A stretch of DNA of 64,000 bases from Gracilariopsis chorda (GCA_003194525.1 NBIV01000279.1:29851-93850), one strand, 5' to 3'; positions 1-12,479 are shown, counted from the stretch's first letter. Notes: generated by a model from the letters alone, not told the origin. Program-made: numbers and translations.

Positions 1-79
1 CACTTACATGTAGGTCTCCAACCATGACGCATGGTATATTCACATCCGCTGTCGGTTCTGCTTTCGCATTACTTTCCAT

Positions 80-2507
80 TCAGGATAACGCAGTGGCCCG
101 AGCATTAGAGGATCGTTTCTTGTATAGGATATCGAAGTCGAACTCCGATAGGCGTAAGCGCCAACGCATCAAGTGACCGGGAGGTTCTGTGATCTCCAAA
201 AGCCAACGGAGACATGCCAGATCCGTATATATTTTAAAGTGAGTATGAGGTAGGGTCGGAGCGTTGTAAATGCCCATACATCGGCAAGACACTCTTTCTC
301 AGAAAACGAGTAATTAAGATCGTGCACGTTTAAACCTGGGTATCACTGGCATCAGTGTCCACGTCATAGGGGAGCCCAAGTTTGGGAAGAACCAAGATTG
401 GTGGTGAGGTAGCAGCATCCATAAGCTTGGAGAAAGCAGTAGATTTTGCGTCACCAAAAGGTACCAGCTCACTGGTTGTCCCTTGGTTATGATCCTGATA
501 AGAGGAGCTGCGATGTCCGCAAAACCGGGTACGAAAAGTCGGTATACGTTACACAATCCAAGGATGGATCTTAGTTCTGTCTGCGTTACTGGATGCTTCG
601 CATTCTTAAGCGATTTAACTCAAATTCATCCACTGAGAGTTGACCGGGACGAATGATATGTCCAAATAATTTCACAGAATCTATAAAGCACTCGGATTTC
701 TTCACTTAAGAGGTATTCCTGCATCGTGCAGTACACGCATGACGTCGCGTACATGGGTTAAGTGGTCATCCGCGTTATCGGAGACCGAGATGATATCTTC
801 CAGGTATACCAAGCAGTTTTTCCACTTGAATCGAGTTAACAATATATCGATAGCACTTTGAACCGTTGCAGGGGCATTAATGAGCCTGAAGGGCATCTTT
901 TTGAACCGAAACAATCCTTGGTGACAGATAAATGCGGTTCTATCAAGATCATCCTCTCGGATTGCAACCTGCCAATAACCCTAGTTGGCGTCTAACGCGG
1001 TGAACACCGTAGCACTCCCAGGTGAGTCGAGATATTCATCCATACGAGGAATTGGATATCAGTCTTTGACGGTAACCACAATAAAACGCCGGTAATCAAT
1101 AAAGAAACTCCAAGAGCCATTGGCTTTTGGAAGCAACATGACTGGTAAAGCCCATGACCATGGACCGGGCTCTATCACGCCAGCGCGTAGCATCTCATGG
1201 ACTTGAGATTTCTCTTCTTCCCAAGCTTTCATCCCTGCTCGATATGGGTGTTTTGCGATTGGCCTTGTATCCGGAAGGAGATCAGTACGGTGTTCCGTTA
1301 TTCCTATTTTTCTGAGGAAGCCATCACAAATGGATGTAAACTCCCACAGCATATCTCGCAGTATTTCGCTATGTGTTCCAGGGACATGACTTAAAGCCGA
1401 GTATTCCAACTTTTTGACAGTGTCCTTCTGTTCACAACCGGGCGGCGCAATACCCTTTCTGGGTTCCATTAGTACTGAATCCAAGTATTCGGTCTTCGCT
1501 TGCGCGGTTTCGGCTTCGCCAGAACTCTCCCGCTCCTTAGGGTCTGCGATAGAGAGAATCACAGCCACAGGTAGCTTCGTCGGAACGATTGCTACCGGGT
1601 GCGGAAGAACGGAACTAAGTACTGGGGTTTTGACCAACCACTGGATGGGTTGCCCAATGTTAGCAACCAGGACCTGAAAAGGCTTGTCTGGTTCAACCGA
1701 GACAACACCACTCGCACGTGCGAGTTGACGATTGTCTTAGAGTGAAGGTAACGGTTGGATGACGTGCAAACCATGCTGTTTGGAAACAACTGACACCCAG
1801 GTCTGTGATTCCGGTGGTATTGCAACGGATTTGTATATAAGAAGCTTCGTGGAAACTGGATTCATATCTGTAACCTCCTGTGGGGCGGGTACCAGAACGC
1901 GCTTACGCGTAGCGCGTTCCAACGGTTTCCGTACAATCGGCACGATGGATAAGTTTTGCATCTCCAATGTTTTCGCACGAGGGCGAATAGCCTCAAAAAA
2001 GCGATCACAGAAATGACAACCGAGCATTACCGGTGCTGCGTGCTTTTCGCATACAACGAAGTTCAGTTGTACCAGACAGGTTCCTAATCTCACCGGAAGT
2101 GATATATACCCAAATGTATTCAATAGGTTGTTATTTGCGTCGGCGATACCCATCGTGGGTCCGAAGCGAATGTTACCGCGAAGTGTCGGTGGTACCAAAT
2201 CTGTGTGTAATAGGCAGGGAGCTGCTCCAGTATTAAGAACAGACAACTGTCGAACCATAAACTGGTTGGATAGGCCAAGGTCGGCATAAACCTTGTAGTT
2301 TTTCTTGGCCATGACCAAGACTCTATCCAGGATACGGAGATGACGGGAACGTATCCAAGGTCCACGTAGAACCATTAACTGGTCTGAGTCAATGTCTGTT
2401 TCAGCCATCATCCGTGTAAGAATTTTAACAGCTGGGGAGCGAAGCTGTTCCGCATCGGGTGACTTCAACTTCGGCTCAGAAGACCACCCCTCCCAAAGCA
2501 GAAACAC
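80..2507 (-). pseudogene. Decayed Ty3/gypsy pol of element F (protease, RT, RNase H)
   Basis: Remnant of a retrotransposon polyprotein read on the minus strand from about 2507 down to 80. The order of homologous blocks matches elements B and C: a protease-like block (1737-2507) whose active site has drifted to NTG in place of DTG, the RT start (1059-1637), an RT core with YLED in place of YLDD (702-914), the RT end/RNase H link (314-556) and an RNase H piece (80-292). The blocks lie in different frames with many stops, so no protein can be made. Integrase would lie beyond the left edge of the window. Unlike B and C it has few short hairpins, which makes it a useful comparison for that property. 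Confidence 0.85.
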
Positions 2508-4670
2508 CCAAGATTAGTTTCGAAGCGGTTCGCACCCGATTTGGTAGCTGGACCACCCCGGGGGATCGGGATTGAGCCCCATTCGCAGGTACTCCGTCTT
2601 CAACTTGGTTACCAAGGTTAGGTGTTCGAACGGCATCGTCTGCTGACACCTGATGCAGGCATGATTGCAGGATCTTTTGCTGTTCGTATAACGCACTCCT
2701 AACACGAGTCTTCTTCTTAGGCGTGAGGGCTTCGTACTGTGCGATGATCTTCAACCTGTTCGGTATGGGGAATGTGCATTTGGGTGCAACATGACCATGT
2801 AGGTAGCAGATAAACATATCAGCTGGGCTGAAGCATCGGATGGTCGATTGTTCACCCAACGTTGTGTTGTGTCCTTTCAACCGAGAAGGGTGTGTCGCGT
2901 ACCGTTGTTCGCATAAGCAAGCGGTGCGGCCGGACGTCAAACGCCTCCATAACACAAAGGGTTTCCATCCGCGGTCGGAGTCGATGTTGACGGGGGATCC
3001 GTAGTTGCCAACGAGTCTGGATCACTTCCAGCAAAATGAATGTTGTCGTTATCACAAGTTGCGGTTCCATCTCGCAATAGCGATAAAAAGGGTGATCCTC
3101 CTACTTGAAGAGCTCTCGACGGTTGAGTTTTCGACGGATGTCGAGCACGATAAGTATCTCCCTCAGCTTGGGCACACTGAACCAATTCAAGGTAGGTAAC
3201 TCTCCCTTTCCCTTCTCGATGGCGAGCAACCAAATCTCTGGTAGCAGCATCAAGACAATCAAAAAAGATGGTGTAGCGTTCCTGGATGGAATACACTTTA
3301 CCAAAACAGTGAAACGCCTTTTTCAAATGCATCGAATAAACCGTTTCGGTCTCTCCAGGCTTCTGTCTTGTATTGCGCAAAGCGAGTATAGCATCCTGTA
3401 TAGCATTACCAGTTTAGTAGGGCCTTGGAGGGTGTTGAACCGCTTCTGGACAAGAGGTTACCCCACCCTTCGAGGAGCAGGAAGACCCACAAACAAAATT
3501 GAACAGTTTTTCAGCCATAACAGTTAGAAAGTACAGTACAGTGACATACGCTTGTGCCTCAATCATCCCGAGTATATCAGACTGCTGAACGAACTTCGCG
3601 AGGAAGTCAAGAACCAAGATTTGGTCTTCACCAGTGAAACGCTTTCGTAAGGTGAGACTCATTCTTTTGATATAGTCCTTGACGTTTCCGGTTCCTCGTG
3701 ACGATGGATCACTTGATGAATCGTTAGGGCCATAATATCGATACGATGACAGTTTCCTGAAAAGAGGATTCGTCGGCTTCAGCTCTTTAAGCCCAAGGTG
3801 GCGTCGTCCCTTCCTGCGAGAGCCAATAACTCTCTTAGTGTAGTACGTGGCCTTAGAAAGTATCGCGCGAAATCTTCCATGATCGATATCGGAAATCAAA
3901 CAATCCGAAGAGAAATCACTCAAGGGACTGTCAGAGTCTGAACCTGATGAATCCGAATGGATGCGAATTCCCTTTTTGGATTTAGGCTGACTTCGTTCGC
4001 ACGAGCTGTGAATAGAATCAACCGATGCATCATCTTTTTGAGCACGTGCGTCCACAGCTTCATCCATACGGATTATTTATTCAAGAATATCTAGAGGCAG
4101 GTGAATTCGAACTGTCGCTTCACGAAATTCATCGTTAAATATCTGATAACCATTCATAAAAGACTGGGGTGTACCAAGATATTCCATAAAGAAATTCACG
4201 TCCTGTTTCAAACCACGTAGATCGTTAGAGACGTCCCGAACCTGGGCGTCTTCAACCTTACGCCTAAGCTCGGTTACACTATGCAAGAATTCCACATGTG
4301 TCGCAGAAGCGATGTAGAGGCAAGACTCGAGCCGAGATAATTCCGAAGCAACATTGCGAACCGGAATAACTGCTGACGGTGTCTCAAACAGAGGTTTATT
4401 AACCATTGCGACTTCTCGCGGACCTGAAGCAACGGAGGGTGCTCTCCAAAAATCCAGAACGACCACATGAGTAGGTGAATTCTCGACGGTAGAACCACGC
4501 GAACGCGGTGAAGCAGGCTGAGGAACGCCTGGCGATCCTGCACGAGAACCCTTAGAGGGTCTGGCATTTCTCACTTCGCAAGCCAATCCACATAGAGTAC
4601 TGAATACCTTAATTACGAGATATCTGAAGAAGAGAGCACAAAACACAAAACAAGTCTTCATCGACATCAC
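2476..4670 (-). pseudogene. Decayed gag of element F
   Basis: Gag remnant upstream of the F pol on the minus strand, in overlapping broken frames (4077-4670, 3414-4067, 2937-3380, 2476-2955). The first block has the same heptad-like helical region seen in B and C gag (leucine-rich, ending in a 'LRSDVN'-like motif, here LKQDVN). The second has the Ser/Asp-rich linker followed by the conserved 'GRRHLGLKELKPTN' stretch shared with C gag. The third corresponds to the capsid-like C-terminal half, and the last to the region around the C-HGH-C knuckle. Decay by indels and stops is heavy. Homology to the intact C gag makes the assignment firm; the exact start is not. Confidence 0.8.
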
Positions 4671-4789
4671 TCGAACACCACACGATGGTCCAACTGATCA
4701 CCAGTTCTTCGACTTCAACGGGAGTCTCCCTTTTTCGAAGTGATCCAATTGTGGTTATTCGGTTGAAGTAACCACGCACGGTTCATCCT

Positions 4790-5650
4790 TTCTAGGTCGG
4801 GAGACCACTTGTAGTGCAAAACCCGAGAGTTGGGTATCACACTCAAGTTTTCCGGGGCCTTGCTCCCTGTGGAGGCAGACCCACTGACAGAGCCCTCTGT
4901 ATACCTGTGTTACGGGCGTAACTCCGTAGGTATTTCGAATTGGACACAGAGGTGGATAAAGAAAGGTGAACTGGAGCCAGAAAGACGGTAAAACCAGAGA
5001 CCGGTGTGCCAGGCGATACGGCGGTTTGGAATACACCCGGTGAAGCGTGCCTTCTGAAAACGGAGAAAACCTCCGGGCGGGTCGTGCAGAAAGCGGAAAC
5101 AGACCCGGTGGAGCGTGCACAAGCACGGGATGTAGCGGAAAAAATCCCCAATACAGAGACGATACCAGTACCATACGGTATATAAATGTCACATGACAAT
5201 TATAACACAGAGTATCTGTATGCTTACCGGGCGGGTGAATTGAGCGAACCGAATGCGGTGACCCGCCGAGAGGAGTAGCACACGGTGCAACGACGTCACA
5301 ATCCAGAGATGGATACCTCAGGTCAAACTGAAAAGTTATGAGTGACCGAAGTCTGGGGTTGACTTTACTTAGTGCTGGTGACGACGAGGTCGCACTCACC
5401 TAAATAGGTAGACTACCATAAAATATCATAATTAACTACAATAGTGCACACCTCTTCAGGTCCACACACGTGGTCAGGCCAGTCTCAGGCACCCTGGGTG
5501 TTCAACCCAAGTAAAACATAACACTATATTATGGTGCTGTCACACAGGCGCACACGCGTCCACTCATCCTGCAATCCATTCTAGATTCCTAACTTCCTAG
5601 TTGAAACTTCACACAGTAAACCATTCTATTGGCCTCATCTCGTACGGGTC
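4790..5650 (-). repeat. 5' LTR and primer-binding site of element F (outer end approximate)
   Basis: The minus strand reads an LTR ending in GCACTACA at 4810, followed by the PBS at 4790-4807 (TGGTCTCCCGACCTAGAA), identical to the PBS of elements B and C. Inside, around 5354-5395, is a decayed version of the GTGCGAC...GTCGCAC hairpin found intact in the B LTR, at nearly the same distance from the LTR end. The outer boundary was placed only by analogy with the 825-871 bp LTRs of B and C; no clean terminal TG or target duplication was found. Confidence 0.6.
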
Positions 5651-5775
5651 CAACTATTATATGGTAGAGCCGTCACGGTAACCTCGTCGCACCCTTTTGA
5701 GTAGCATCATCGTGATTTACATGTCTTTCGCGTTGCCCCACAAGGTGGCGTTCTAATACTTTATGGAGACTTTCT

Positions 5776-5808
5776 AGTGGTATGAGACCAGGTAGGTCTC
5801 ATACCACT
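5776..5808. repeat. Perfect 14-bp hairpin with 5-nt loop
   Basis: Arms 5776-5789 and 5795-5808 are perfect reverse complements (AGTGGTATGAGACC and its complement) around the loop AGGTA. It lies between the end of element F and the remnants of element E. No gene or known element end was recognised here. Confidence 0.85.
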
Positions 5809-6037
5809 TCTGCTACCATTTGGTTCATGTGCGGGACTCGAATGGACTTCTCACGTCGCAAAGTATTGAGTAATGTCGCCGAAGACGATACTTGCCTTGG
5901 TCGCAATGCGTTTTTTGACTTATGCTTACCAAGTATGGCTACTTTTGGACCCTTGTGGAGCACTACCGTTGTGGGTCGAGGCAAAATTGCTCGGACATAG
6001 TTGTCAAAGAACGTAGCTCCAGATTATAGTCAGATGC
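5809..6037. other. Short stretch without a supported gene
   Basis: Both strands carry ORFs of 60-72 codons that look like chance frames. The minus-strand frame could be the decayed continuation of element E beyond its protease, but no retroelement motif is visible. Confidence 0.4.
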
Positions 6038-8290
6038 CTATTGGTTAATGGCGATAGACTGTACTTGGACATTGAGGGTCCTTACGGCTACTATTAGCTC
6101 TTCACTGCCGCAGACCAGTAATGGTTGCTTATTGGCATCCACCAAATAGTTCGTATGGATACATGTTTGTGCCCTGTCCAACACCTTCGAGGATAACAAC
6201 TTCGAATTACCCAAAATCGGTTGAGCTCCCGTATACCAAATACCAGTGCATGGAACCAAATCTTTAACAGAAAACCCAAGGGCGATGTTTACCTTGAAGT
6301 TATTATGCTTCAGAAAGCAGGTATGTACAAATTAGTTTTCTGGTGCTTCCTGTCCGGTAACCCGAGGTGAACAGCCATACGAGAAACTAATATTGCCCTG
6401 TAGCCTTCCGAGTATGACGGCTTGGGAATGGCCTGCGCCTCAAACCTTAGGCGTTTCCCGCCTTGGACTGTGAGGCATCGGCCTCGGCTGCCAAATCAGT
6501 ACCTGTAACAAGATTAACCTGCTGTTTTACAGGGAACTGCTTGTACTGCAACTGTCGGCTTCAGCCGGCAAAGCCAAAAATTACCTGATGGTATGGTTGT
6601 GGTTAAGCACTTGGAGGAGTGCATCCTGGATCTGAGAGGTGACGTTCGGAAATTTCATGGCCAAGTGATGAAGTCATTGGCACAACCAACAAAAGAGATT
6701 CCCAGTTGTGGATCCCTCAAAGCCATGGAGGTTCCACGCATTTGCATTCGATCCATGGGTTGAAGGCGTGGTGTATGGTAGGAAAACTGCTGATTTTGAA
6801 GTGTGGTCCTTCCAAAAGTTTGTATTGCGAGCACCTAGTGATCGAGAATGGTCACCTGTGTGGATGGCGTTGATAACCGCGTGGTTGAGGCTGCCAGTGT
6901 GGAAGTCTAGGTGGACGATAGATAAAACAATGCAGAGACGGGTTCAGTGTGTAGCAAATGAAGCATGGAACCAACTGGTGTGACATCGTGTGCCGTGTCC
7001 TCGAAAGGTGACAAGTAATCTATTTCCAGGATGCACCGTTTTGGTTTGTCCTTATCAGGCTTGACTAACGCTCCAGTCTGTCTTCGACCGTCTCAGTAGG
7101 TGTCTCCAAGAACTTGTACATACCCCACTAGCCCCTGATCATACATCGCTCGGTTTGTTGCGAGGTGATTCCTCATCTGCGACCTAATGAGTTTGTTGAT
7201 TTTATCAGCTAAGAACGACTCCAACGGAGTGGTACTAAACAAATTATCACAACTGAAGGCGAATGCGAACAACGAGTTAGTGAATTGCAATTCGGTTAGT
7301 CATGAACTCTTATGGTAGCTCAGAAGCTGTGCATATGCTTCCTGAGTATATTTGTCGGTCAGATAGGTTTCAAAAAGGTACTTGACGACCTGCAAGTCAG
7401 TCCGAAGCATCTACATTTAGTATTTATCAACTGATATGTTTTTTCCTTTCATAATACTGTAGAGCAGGGATTCTGCCTGCTTCTTCAATAAGAATTGAAA
7501 CAAACACATGGCTGTGCCATCTGAAAAAGCATTGTGGTCACAAGAGATCTTGAAGCTTTGAAATAAATCAATAATGGCAATAGGATCATAACCTGTGAAG
7601 GTAGTACCACCCATCTGGAAACCAAGTGATTTATAATGCCTGGTAATCTTCTAAGCTATCTGTGACGTGTACTCTGTAACCTGTGGTCCTGTAATCAACC
7701 CCTTTGGTTAGCACAGTGATCAACGGCTGAATTACCTCCAGGTTGGATTCCGTTGCGGACTCATTGTCATCGGATGAGTCATACCGTTTGGCTTTACCCT
7801 TACGGTTTTTCTACTTCATCTTCTGACGGTGCTGTTCCTTCCTCCTCTTTCTACCTTTACGGAGGGCGCCATCCTTTGATGACTCCGCATCGGTGCTGGA
7901 AACCAAGAATTTAAGTTCTGACCTACGGCCCTTTTTCATTTCTCCTATCGGGGTTTTTCTTTCTTTTTGGTCTCTGTCGCTGCTCATACTCCGAGCTGGA
8001 TGAATGACCACCACCAGGGCCCTATATCGGGCCCTGCTTGGTTCTACCAGTTCGTTTCGTAAGGTATATATACCTCCAGTCTTTGTATACATGAAAGCCT
8101 TCCCTTTCCCGAAATGGGTCGGAAAGCTTCTTACCAGTTAGGGTTATAGGCAATGAAGGCTGAATACCCTTCGCGACCAAGAATACCTGTAAACTACCTT
8201 GATTGGATGACGTTATTTCTAGAACGATCTGGTGGATAGGCGAGGCCACCATTTTGTGTTCCTGCAGGGAATTCTGCACCATTTGTTCTA
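6038..8290 (-). pseudogene. Decayed retroelement E: gag and aspartic protease remnants
   Basis: Minus-strand blocks suggest another old LTR element. At 6038-6259 a frame contains YTGAQP followed by 'DANKQPL' and 'ELIV', resembling a retroviral-type aspartic protease whose catalytic DTG has become YTG. At 7417-7614 a frame resembles the gag helix region ('GYDPIAIIDLFQSFKISCDHN...'). The stretches 7093-7290 and 7811-8282 could be further gag pieces, one of them basic and Lys/Arg-rich. Frames are interrupted throughout. No LTR, PBS or RT was found, so family placement is open. The protease call rests on a short motif and moderate resemblance. Confidence 0.5.
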
Positions 8291-9775
8291 TGCATTCCCG
8301 AGCCTCCTGCTTAAAGAATTAAAAATTCGAAGCCAATACTTGATCGGCAAGCTCGTGAATAGCTCGGTCAGCCGCCATCTTGATTATGCTATCCAAATCT
8401 AACTTGAGTAGCACTACCTTACGTTTGTAATCTTTCTTGTTCTCTATGATCTTGACTGACGTGGTACCGGTCCTCCGTCCCACCGGTGCACGTTCTCTAC
8501 AATACTGGTTACAGGAGGACCAGCATTGTCTACTGCATGCTCCCCGTCTTCGGCATAGAGGTATACGGTAGTTCTTCGTAAGAGCTTCTCCAGGGTGTCC
8601 AGAATGGGTTCGACGAATTTGTGCGGCAGGCTTGACCCTGTTTTTCAGCCTGATAAAATTCTGGATCTTAGGTTGGGTTGTGACATACTTAGTTGATAAA
8701 ATAATATTTCGCTAAATCAAGTTCTAATGATAACAAAAACCACAACATAGTCCCACATAAACTTCTTTGCAATTCGTTTTTTTCCAAAATCATTTGGAAT
8801 AGCTCTTGATTCTAGGCTAGGAGACCATATTGTGATACTAAGAATTGGATATAAAGTAATAAATTGTTAATCAGACTTGATAACGTGTTTTCGGAGCGCA
8901 GCAAGGTGTCAAAGTGAAGGATGGACATTTAGTAGCTAAATGGAGGTGGCAGCAACAAAACCAATATAGGTGCAAGATGGGCAGGCAGAATAACTGCAAA
9001 CGATTTGTAGTATTTGGAGTAAGGCGAAAACTGGCTTGTGGAGCTTTGAAGGTCTTATATGAACAAGAAAATTGACTTTAAAAATCAAACGGTACCACAA
9101 CTAGCCAATAGGTGCTTACCTCTACTTTTCTTGGAGATGGGGTGCTGCAATTACCTTAAGACTGAGTCAAGCTCAATGATAGGTGCAACCTGCCACGTAA
9201 AATACGTTGGGGCCTGTTTTAGTGGAATGTTCCTACGCCGCGGTAGCGGAGTGTCATAACCTATCTAAAAAATTAAATAACGTAGGTTTTGAAGTACTAA
9301 GCAACTCTAACCCATGTGGCGTACTAACAAATTGCTACAGCGTGCGGTGAACTGCCCGCTTGGTTAGCCTTGAATCAAGCACCCCAAAAATTTTACACTT
9401 GGCAAACGTCACGCGTTGTTATCGAAAATCTTTTCAACGTGACGAAACTATCCTTTTTTCTCTGCAAAGTCTGTGAAAATGTAAAAGAAAAACATCATTA
9501 TTAAATTTACCACTGCTTGAAAGACTTATTCATGTCAATAGGTGATTCTATTCTATTCCGTGTAAGTGATGTAGCCTTTCTTGCAAGCATCAGCTGCTAG
9601 GCATACGCCATCTCGTTGAACAATAATCTGAAAATTTGAGAAAGAAAAATATGGTTTTTGAAAATATAGAGCAACAGATACACGTCTTTGCTTGAGCCAT
9701 AGACATCATACTTTCGCAGACGTCGTGCTATCATACATTCAATTGGAGTGACTCAAGCAGTTACTGCTGACTAAG
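8291..9775. other. No gene recognised; AT-richer intergenic DNA
   Basis: About 1.5 kb without a convincing coding frame. The one ORF (9059-9259, plus) has no recognisable features. Base composition is visibly more AT-rich than in the flanking elements. Confidence 0.6.
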
Positions 9776-9820
9776 GTTCTTGCGGCGGCAACTCACAGTG
9801 TGAGCTGCCGTCGTAAGAAC
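9776..9820. repeat. 45-nt near-perfect inverted repeat
   Basis: The two halves pair over about 22 bp with three mismatches, all of the G-for-A kind, so an RNA read from the plus strand could form G-U pairs at each. It sits just upstream of the hypothetical ORF at 9948-10280. Confidence 0.7.
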
Positions 9821-9947
9821 GCAGGGAGCCTCACAGGATCGTACCCTCGAACTTCTTGCTACGTTCAACAACATACTTCTAGTATCTTCATATGCGTTTC
9901 TGTTTTGTTTCCTTTGTATCGTTTAACTTTGTTTAGCAGGCACAGGC

Positions 9948-10280
9948 ATGAACTCGCCGGAATGTTTAGCAGTATTTGTTTGGCGCACGACCAATTACTG
10001 TCGTGCTCCACACGATCTAGAAAAAGATCTCAATGAATCTGTCACTGATTTGGAGCGAACCATTGCAATGTTCAAAGCAGTAGAAGAATTTGTTGATATC
10101 AGCAACTACTATGTTCGTCGGCTACAATTCAATACAACTTCTTTGGACGCGTTAGCGGAGTTTCAGCGCGAAATGAAAGAAGCCACTCTCCGTTACTATC
10201 GCTTTGTCAGCATGCACGAGCACATATGTGAAAATCACCCACTTTCATCTCAATCTAAATCTCCTCGCGCCCACAAATAG
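9948..10280 (+). CDS. Hypothetical protein, 110 aa
   Basis: Unrecognised ORF. The central part (about residues 12-90) is charged and leucine/aromatic-rich with a helical look ('DLEKDLNESVTDLERTIAMFKAVEEF'), like a coiled-coil segment of a larger protein. No signal peptide, membrane segment or catalytic motif is visible. It lies 105 bp upstream of the Tra1/TRRAP-like remnant on the same strand and may be an exon or broken piece of a longer gene. Function is not assignable from sequence. Confidence 0.35.
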   Translation: MNSPECLAVFVWRTTNYCRAPHDLEKDLNESVTDLERTIAMFKAVEEFVDISNYYVRRLQFNTTSLDALAEFQREMKEATLRYYRFVSMHEHICENHPLSSQSKSPRAHK

Positions 10281-10384
10281 CATTAACTGTCCATTTGTCA
10301 TCTTTCAACCATCTCCACACATCATGATAATAACCAAGTTCACTCTTACAAGACTTTTTTGTTGTTCCATATCGCTGCAAATTC

Positions 10385-11166
10385 GTGTATTACGAACGGT
10401 TCTTAGGCGGTAATTTTGACGTTCATTGTGCCCGATTGGAAGATCCAGGCACGCCATTAAAAACCCGCAAGGAGCTGACAACGGAAATCCGCGATTCGAT
10501 CGACCTCCATAATCTGCAAGATTATCAATCGTTTCTGAATATCTTGGTGCCCGCGTTCGGGAATGTGCTTAACCAACTCATTCGGCCACAACAGGTAGAC
10601 ACCACCACGCATCGACTTCGGGATCCGATGGACGTTCTTTGCAAGAGGATGGCGCTCTATCTTTATCTCATAAGAAAAGACCACGAGAAGAAGACTCAGA
10701 TGGGCATGATCACCAAGGAAAAAGCGTCACAATCGATGAACCAAGAGATACGGGACCTCCGGCAAAGCCTCAGAAAGGTAATGATGGACAGCGGCTCACG
10801 AAACCAGAGGCAGACACCAGTGTGGCTGTGGCTTCAAAAATTGCACAAGATGCTGATGAATTCAAGCCAAATGCAACGATGCTTGACTTGGTTGCGAGCT
10901 TCCTGGTGTAAATGCTCATAAGACCAACGGACCAGAAGGAGACGTCTCTAATAACAAGAAGGTCTATGAAGTTACTTGAGAAGTCGTTACAACTTCGGGC
11001 GCATAATTCCATCCGTCTTAACTTTATGGAACGGCTGTTAACTCCAATCTCTACAGAGAAGCAATCAAATACTGCTTCAACTGCGTCATCTGGCAAAGGT
11101 CAATCAAATACCATATCTACAGAGAAGCAGACGGTGGATAACAAAGGTCATAAGACATATCAATGA
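10385..11166 (+). pseudogene. Tra1/TRRAP-like gene remnant, internally deleted
   Basis: Three consecutive blocks in different frames resemble separated parts of Tra1/TRRAP, the large PIKK-like scaffold of SAGA and NuA4 acetyltransferase complexes. Block 1 (about 10395-10620) resembles the N-terminal HEAT unit: 'LEDPGTPLKTR', 'DYQSFLNILVPAFGNVL', 'HRLR'. Block 2 (10639-10911) has a KKRPRE basic patch, an acidic/Pro-rich linker and 'ATMLDLVASFLV', resembling the region before the late helical repeats. Block 3 (10966-11070) has 'MKLLEKSL...IRLNFMERLLTP', like the family's 'LKLQWFDKLL' region. In TRRAP, blocks 1 and 2 are separated by about two thousand residues, so the middle of the gene is missing. 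Family assignment is inferred from remembered motifs. Confidence 0.5.
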
Positions 11167-11876
11167 ACCGATAAGACAGAACAAGTTCGCATGAAGTGAA
11201 TCGCATTGCAGAACAGTGCATTGATGACATCACTACTTGTGTACTCGGTAGCAATCAAGTATCAGGGATTGACGTTCGTCGATCAGAACAAAAACGGGAT
11301 CAGAGCCTTTATCCAGCCATCAGTTAGGGAGAATGCTGTCTCTAAGGCGTCACAGTTCTCTTCTCTAATCCCCATTGTGGTCAAGAAGTTTGAACCTTTG
11401 CCTTCTAACAATATATTGCAGAAGTCGGGTGTTTCCAAAGCTTTGGTTAAGCCCGGAGAAGAGCAATGTAAGGACCCGGGGAGCTCGACCAAATCAAGTT
11501 TGGCATTCTCTTAGGAAAGAGGCGAGTGTTGGGCTAAACAAGTGAAACAGGAGCTTTGATCTTTCCTCTGAGGACTGTCTGCTGTCTGCGAAAAGCGGCG
11601 ATTTTGCGTCTTGTTCCGCGGTGTCAACCTACTCCATCTTCGGGGTTTGCTCATAATGTGAAACGGTTCAAAGTGCAAGATGTAAAAATGGCATATAGAC
11701 AACATTACCTGAACAACCGTAGTGCACAGCTAGATAGAGGCAGTACACTAAAAGAGAAGTAGATTGCTAACCCTTTACTCCTCTGTACCATCGTTTCTGG
11801 CTTGTTTTTCGGTCTTCCTAAATCGTCGCACGTTTTCAAATCTCTGGGAATGGCCGCATTGATACAATAACTGAGA
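11167..11876. other. Unrecognised ORFs, no supported gene
   Basis: Plus-strand ORFs at 11206-11514 and 11556-11762 have no motif I recognise. They may be decayed continuations of the preceding remnant; nothing visible proves it. Confidence 0.35.
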
Positions 11877-12479
11877 CTAGTGATAGTTTCAGATACGCAC
11901 AGGCGGTTTCGTCGAAGTCTACCATTTGGCGATATTGTGATTCACTGCGGTGATTCTGAATGGGGCGTTTCCAAGTAAGAGGCACGGGCATCAAACTTGC
12001 CACTTCAAAACTAAGTTGTTATCCCAGGAAACATGGAATAAAGGCTGCAGGGGCAAACGAATGGATTTACAAATGTCACGTACCTACAAGACAAAGAAAT
12101 TGAAATTAACGGGTTGAAGATCTATGGATCTCCATGGGCTCCGAAGTTTGTTGGGGAGTTTCAACTGGAAGACGAGAAGCACGCACACGCTGTTTGGAAC
12201 AGAATGCCTACAGATGTTGATGTACTTATCACTCATGGGCCTCCGAAGGGCATTCTCGATGTTACCAGTTGTGGCATGAGCGTAGATGATTCGGCGTTGT
12301 GGGGGAAAGTACGTACTGTCCGACCCCGTGTACATTGCTTCGGTCATGTACACCAAAGCCACGGAACCTTGAATGACGAGCATACATTATTCTGTAACGC
12401 AGCCGTTTTCAACCACCACCCGCCCATAGTGGTTGATGTTCCCATGAATAAGACCCAAGCTCCCTGCATTGCGTCGTAG
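11877..12479 (+). pseudogene. MPPED/UPF0046-type metallophosphoesterase, frame-broken
   Basis: Calcineurin-like phosphoesterase motifs appear in order on the plus strand but in separate frames. First come 'SDTHR' and 'GDIVIHCGD' (11886-11979, ending in TAA), then 'VIPGNME' followed by TAA at 12037-12039 where the family has GNHE/D, then a long open part (12073-12479) with 'EINGLKIYGSPWAP', 'VLITHGPP' and 'GHVHQSHG'. The order and spacing match the MPPED1/2 family, whose enzymes use two metal ions. The His-to-Met change in the GNH motif and two stops argue for a pseudogene, though short introns cannot be excluded. It converges with RNASEH2A. Confidence 0.7.

Noticed and set aside
1059-1677. 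Plus-strand ORFs at 1197-1394 and 1414-1677
   Set aside because: They are shadows of the F pol remnant, which shows clear retroelement homology on the minus strand.
6708-6983. 91-aa plus-strand ORF within element E
   Set aside because: No recognisable motif, and it lies opposite decayed retroelement frames; probably chance.
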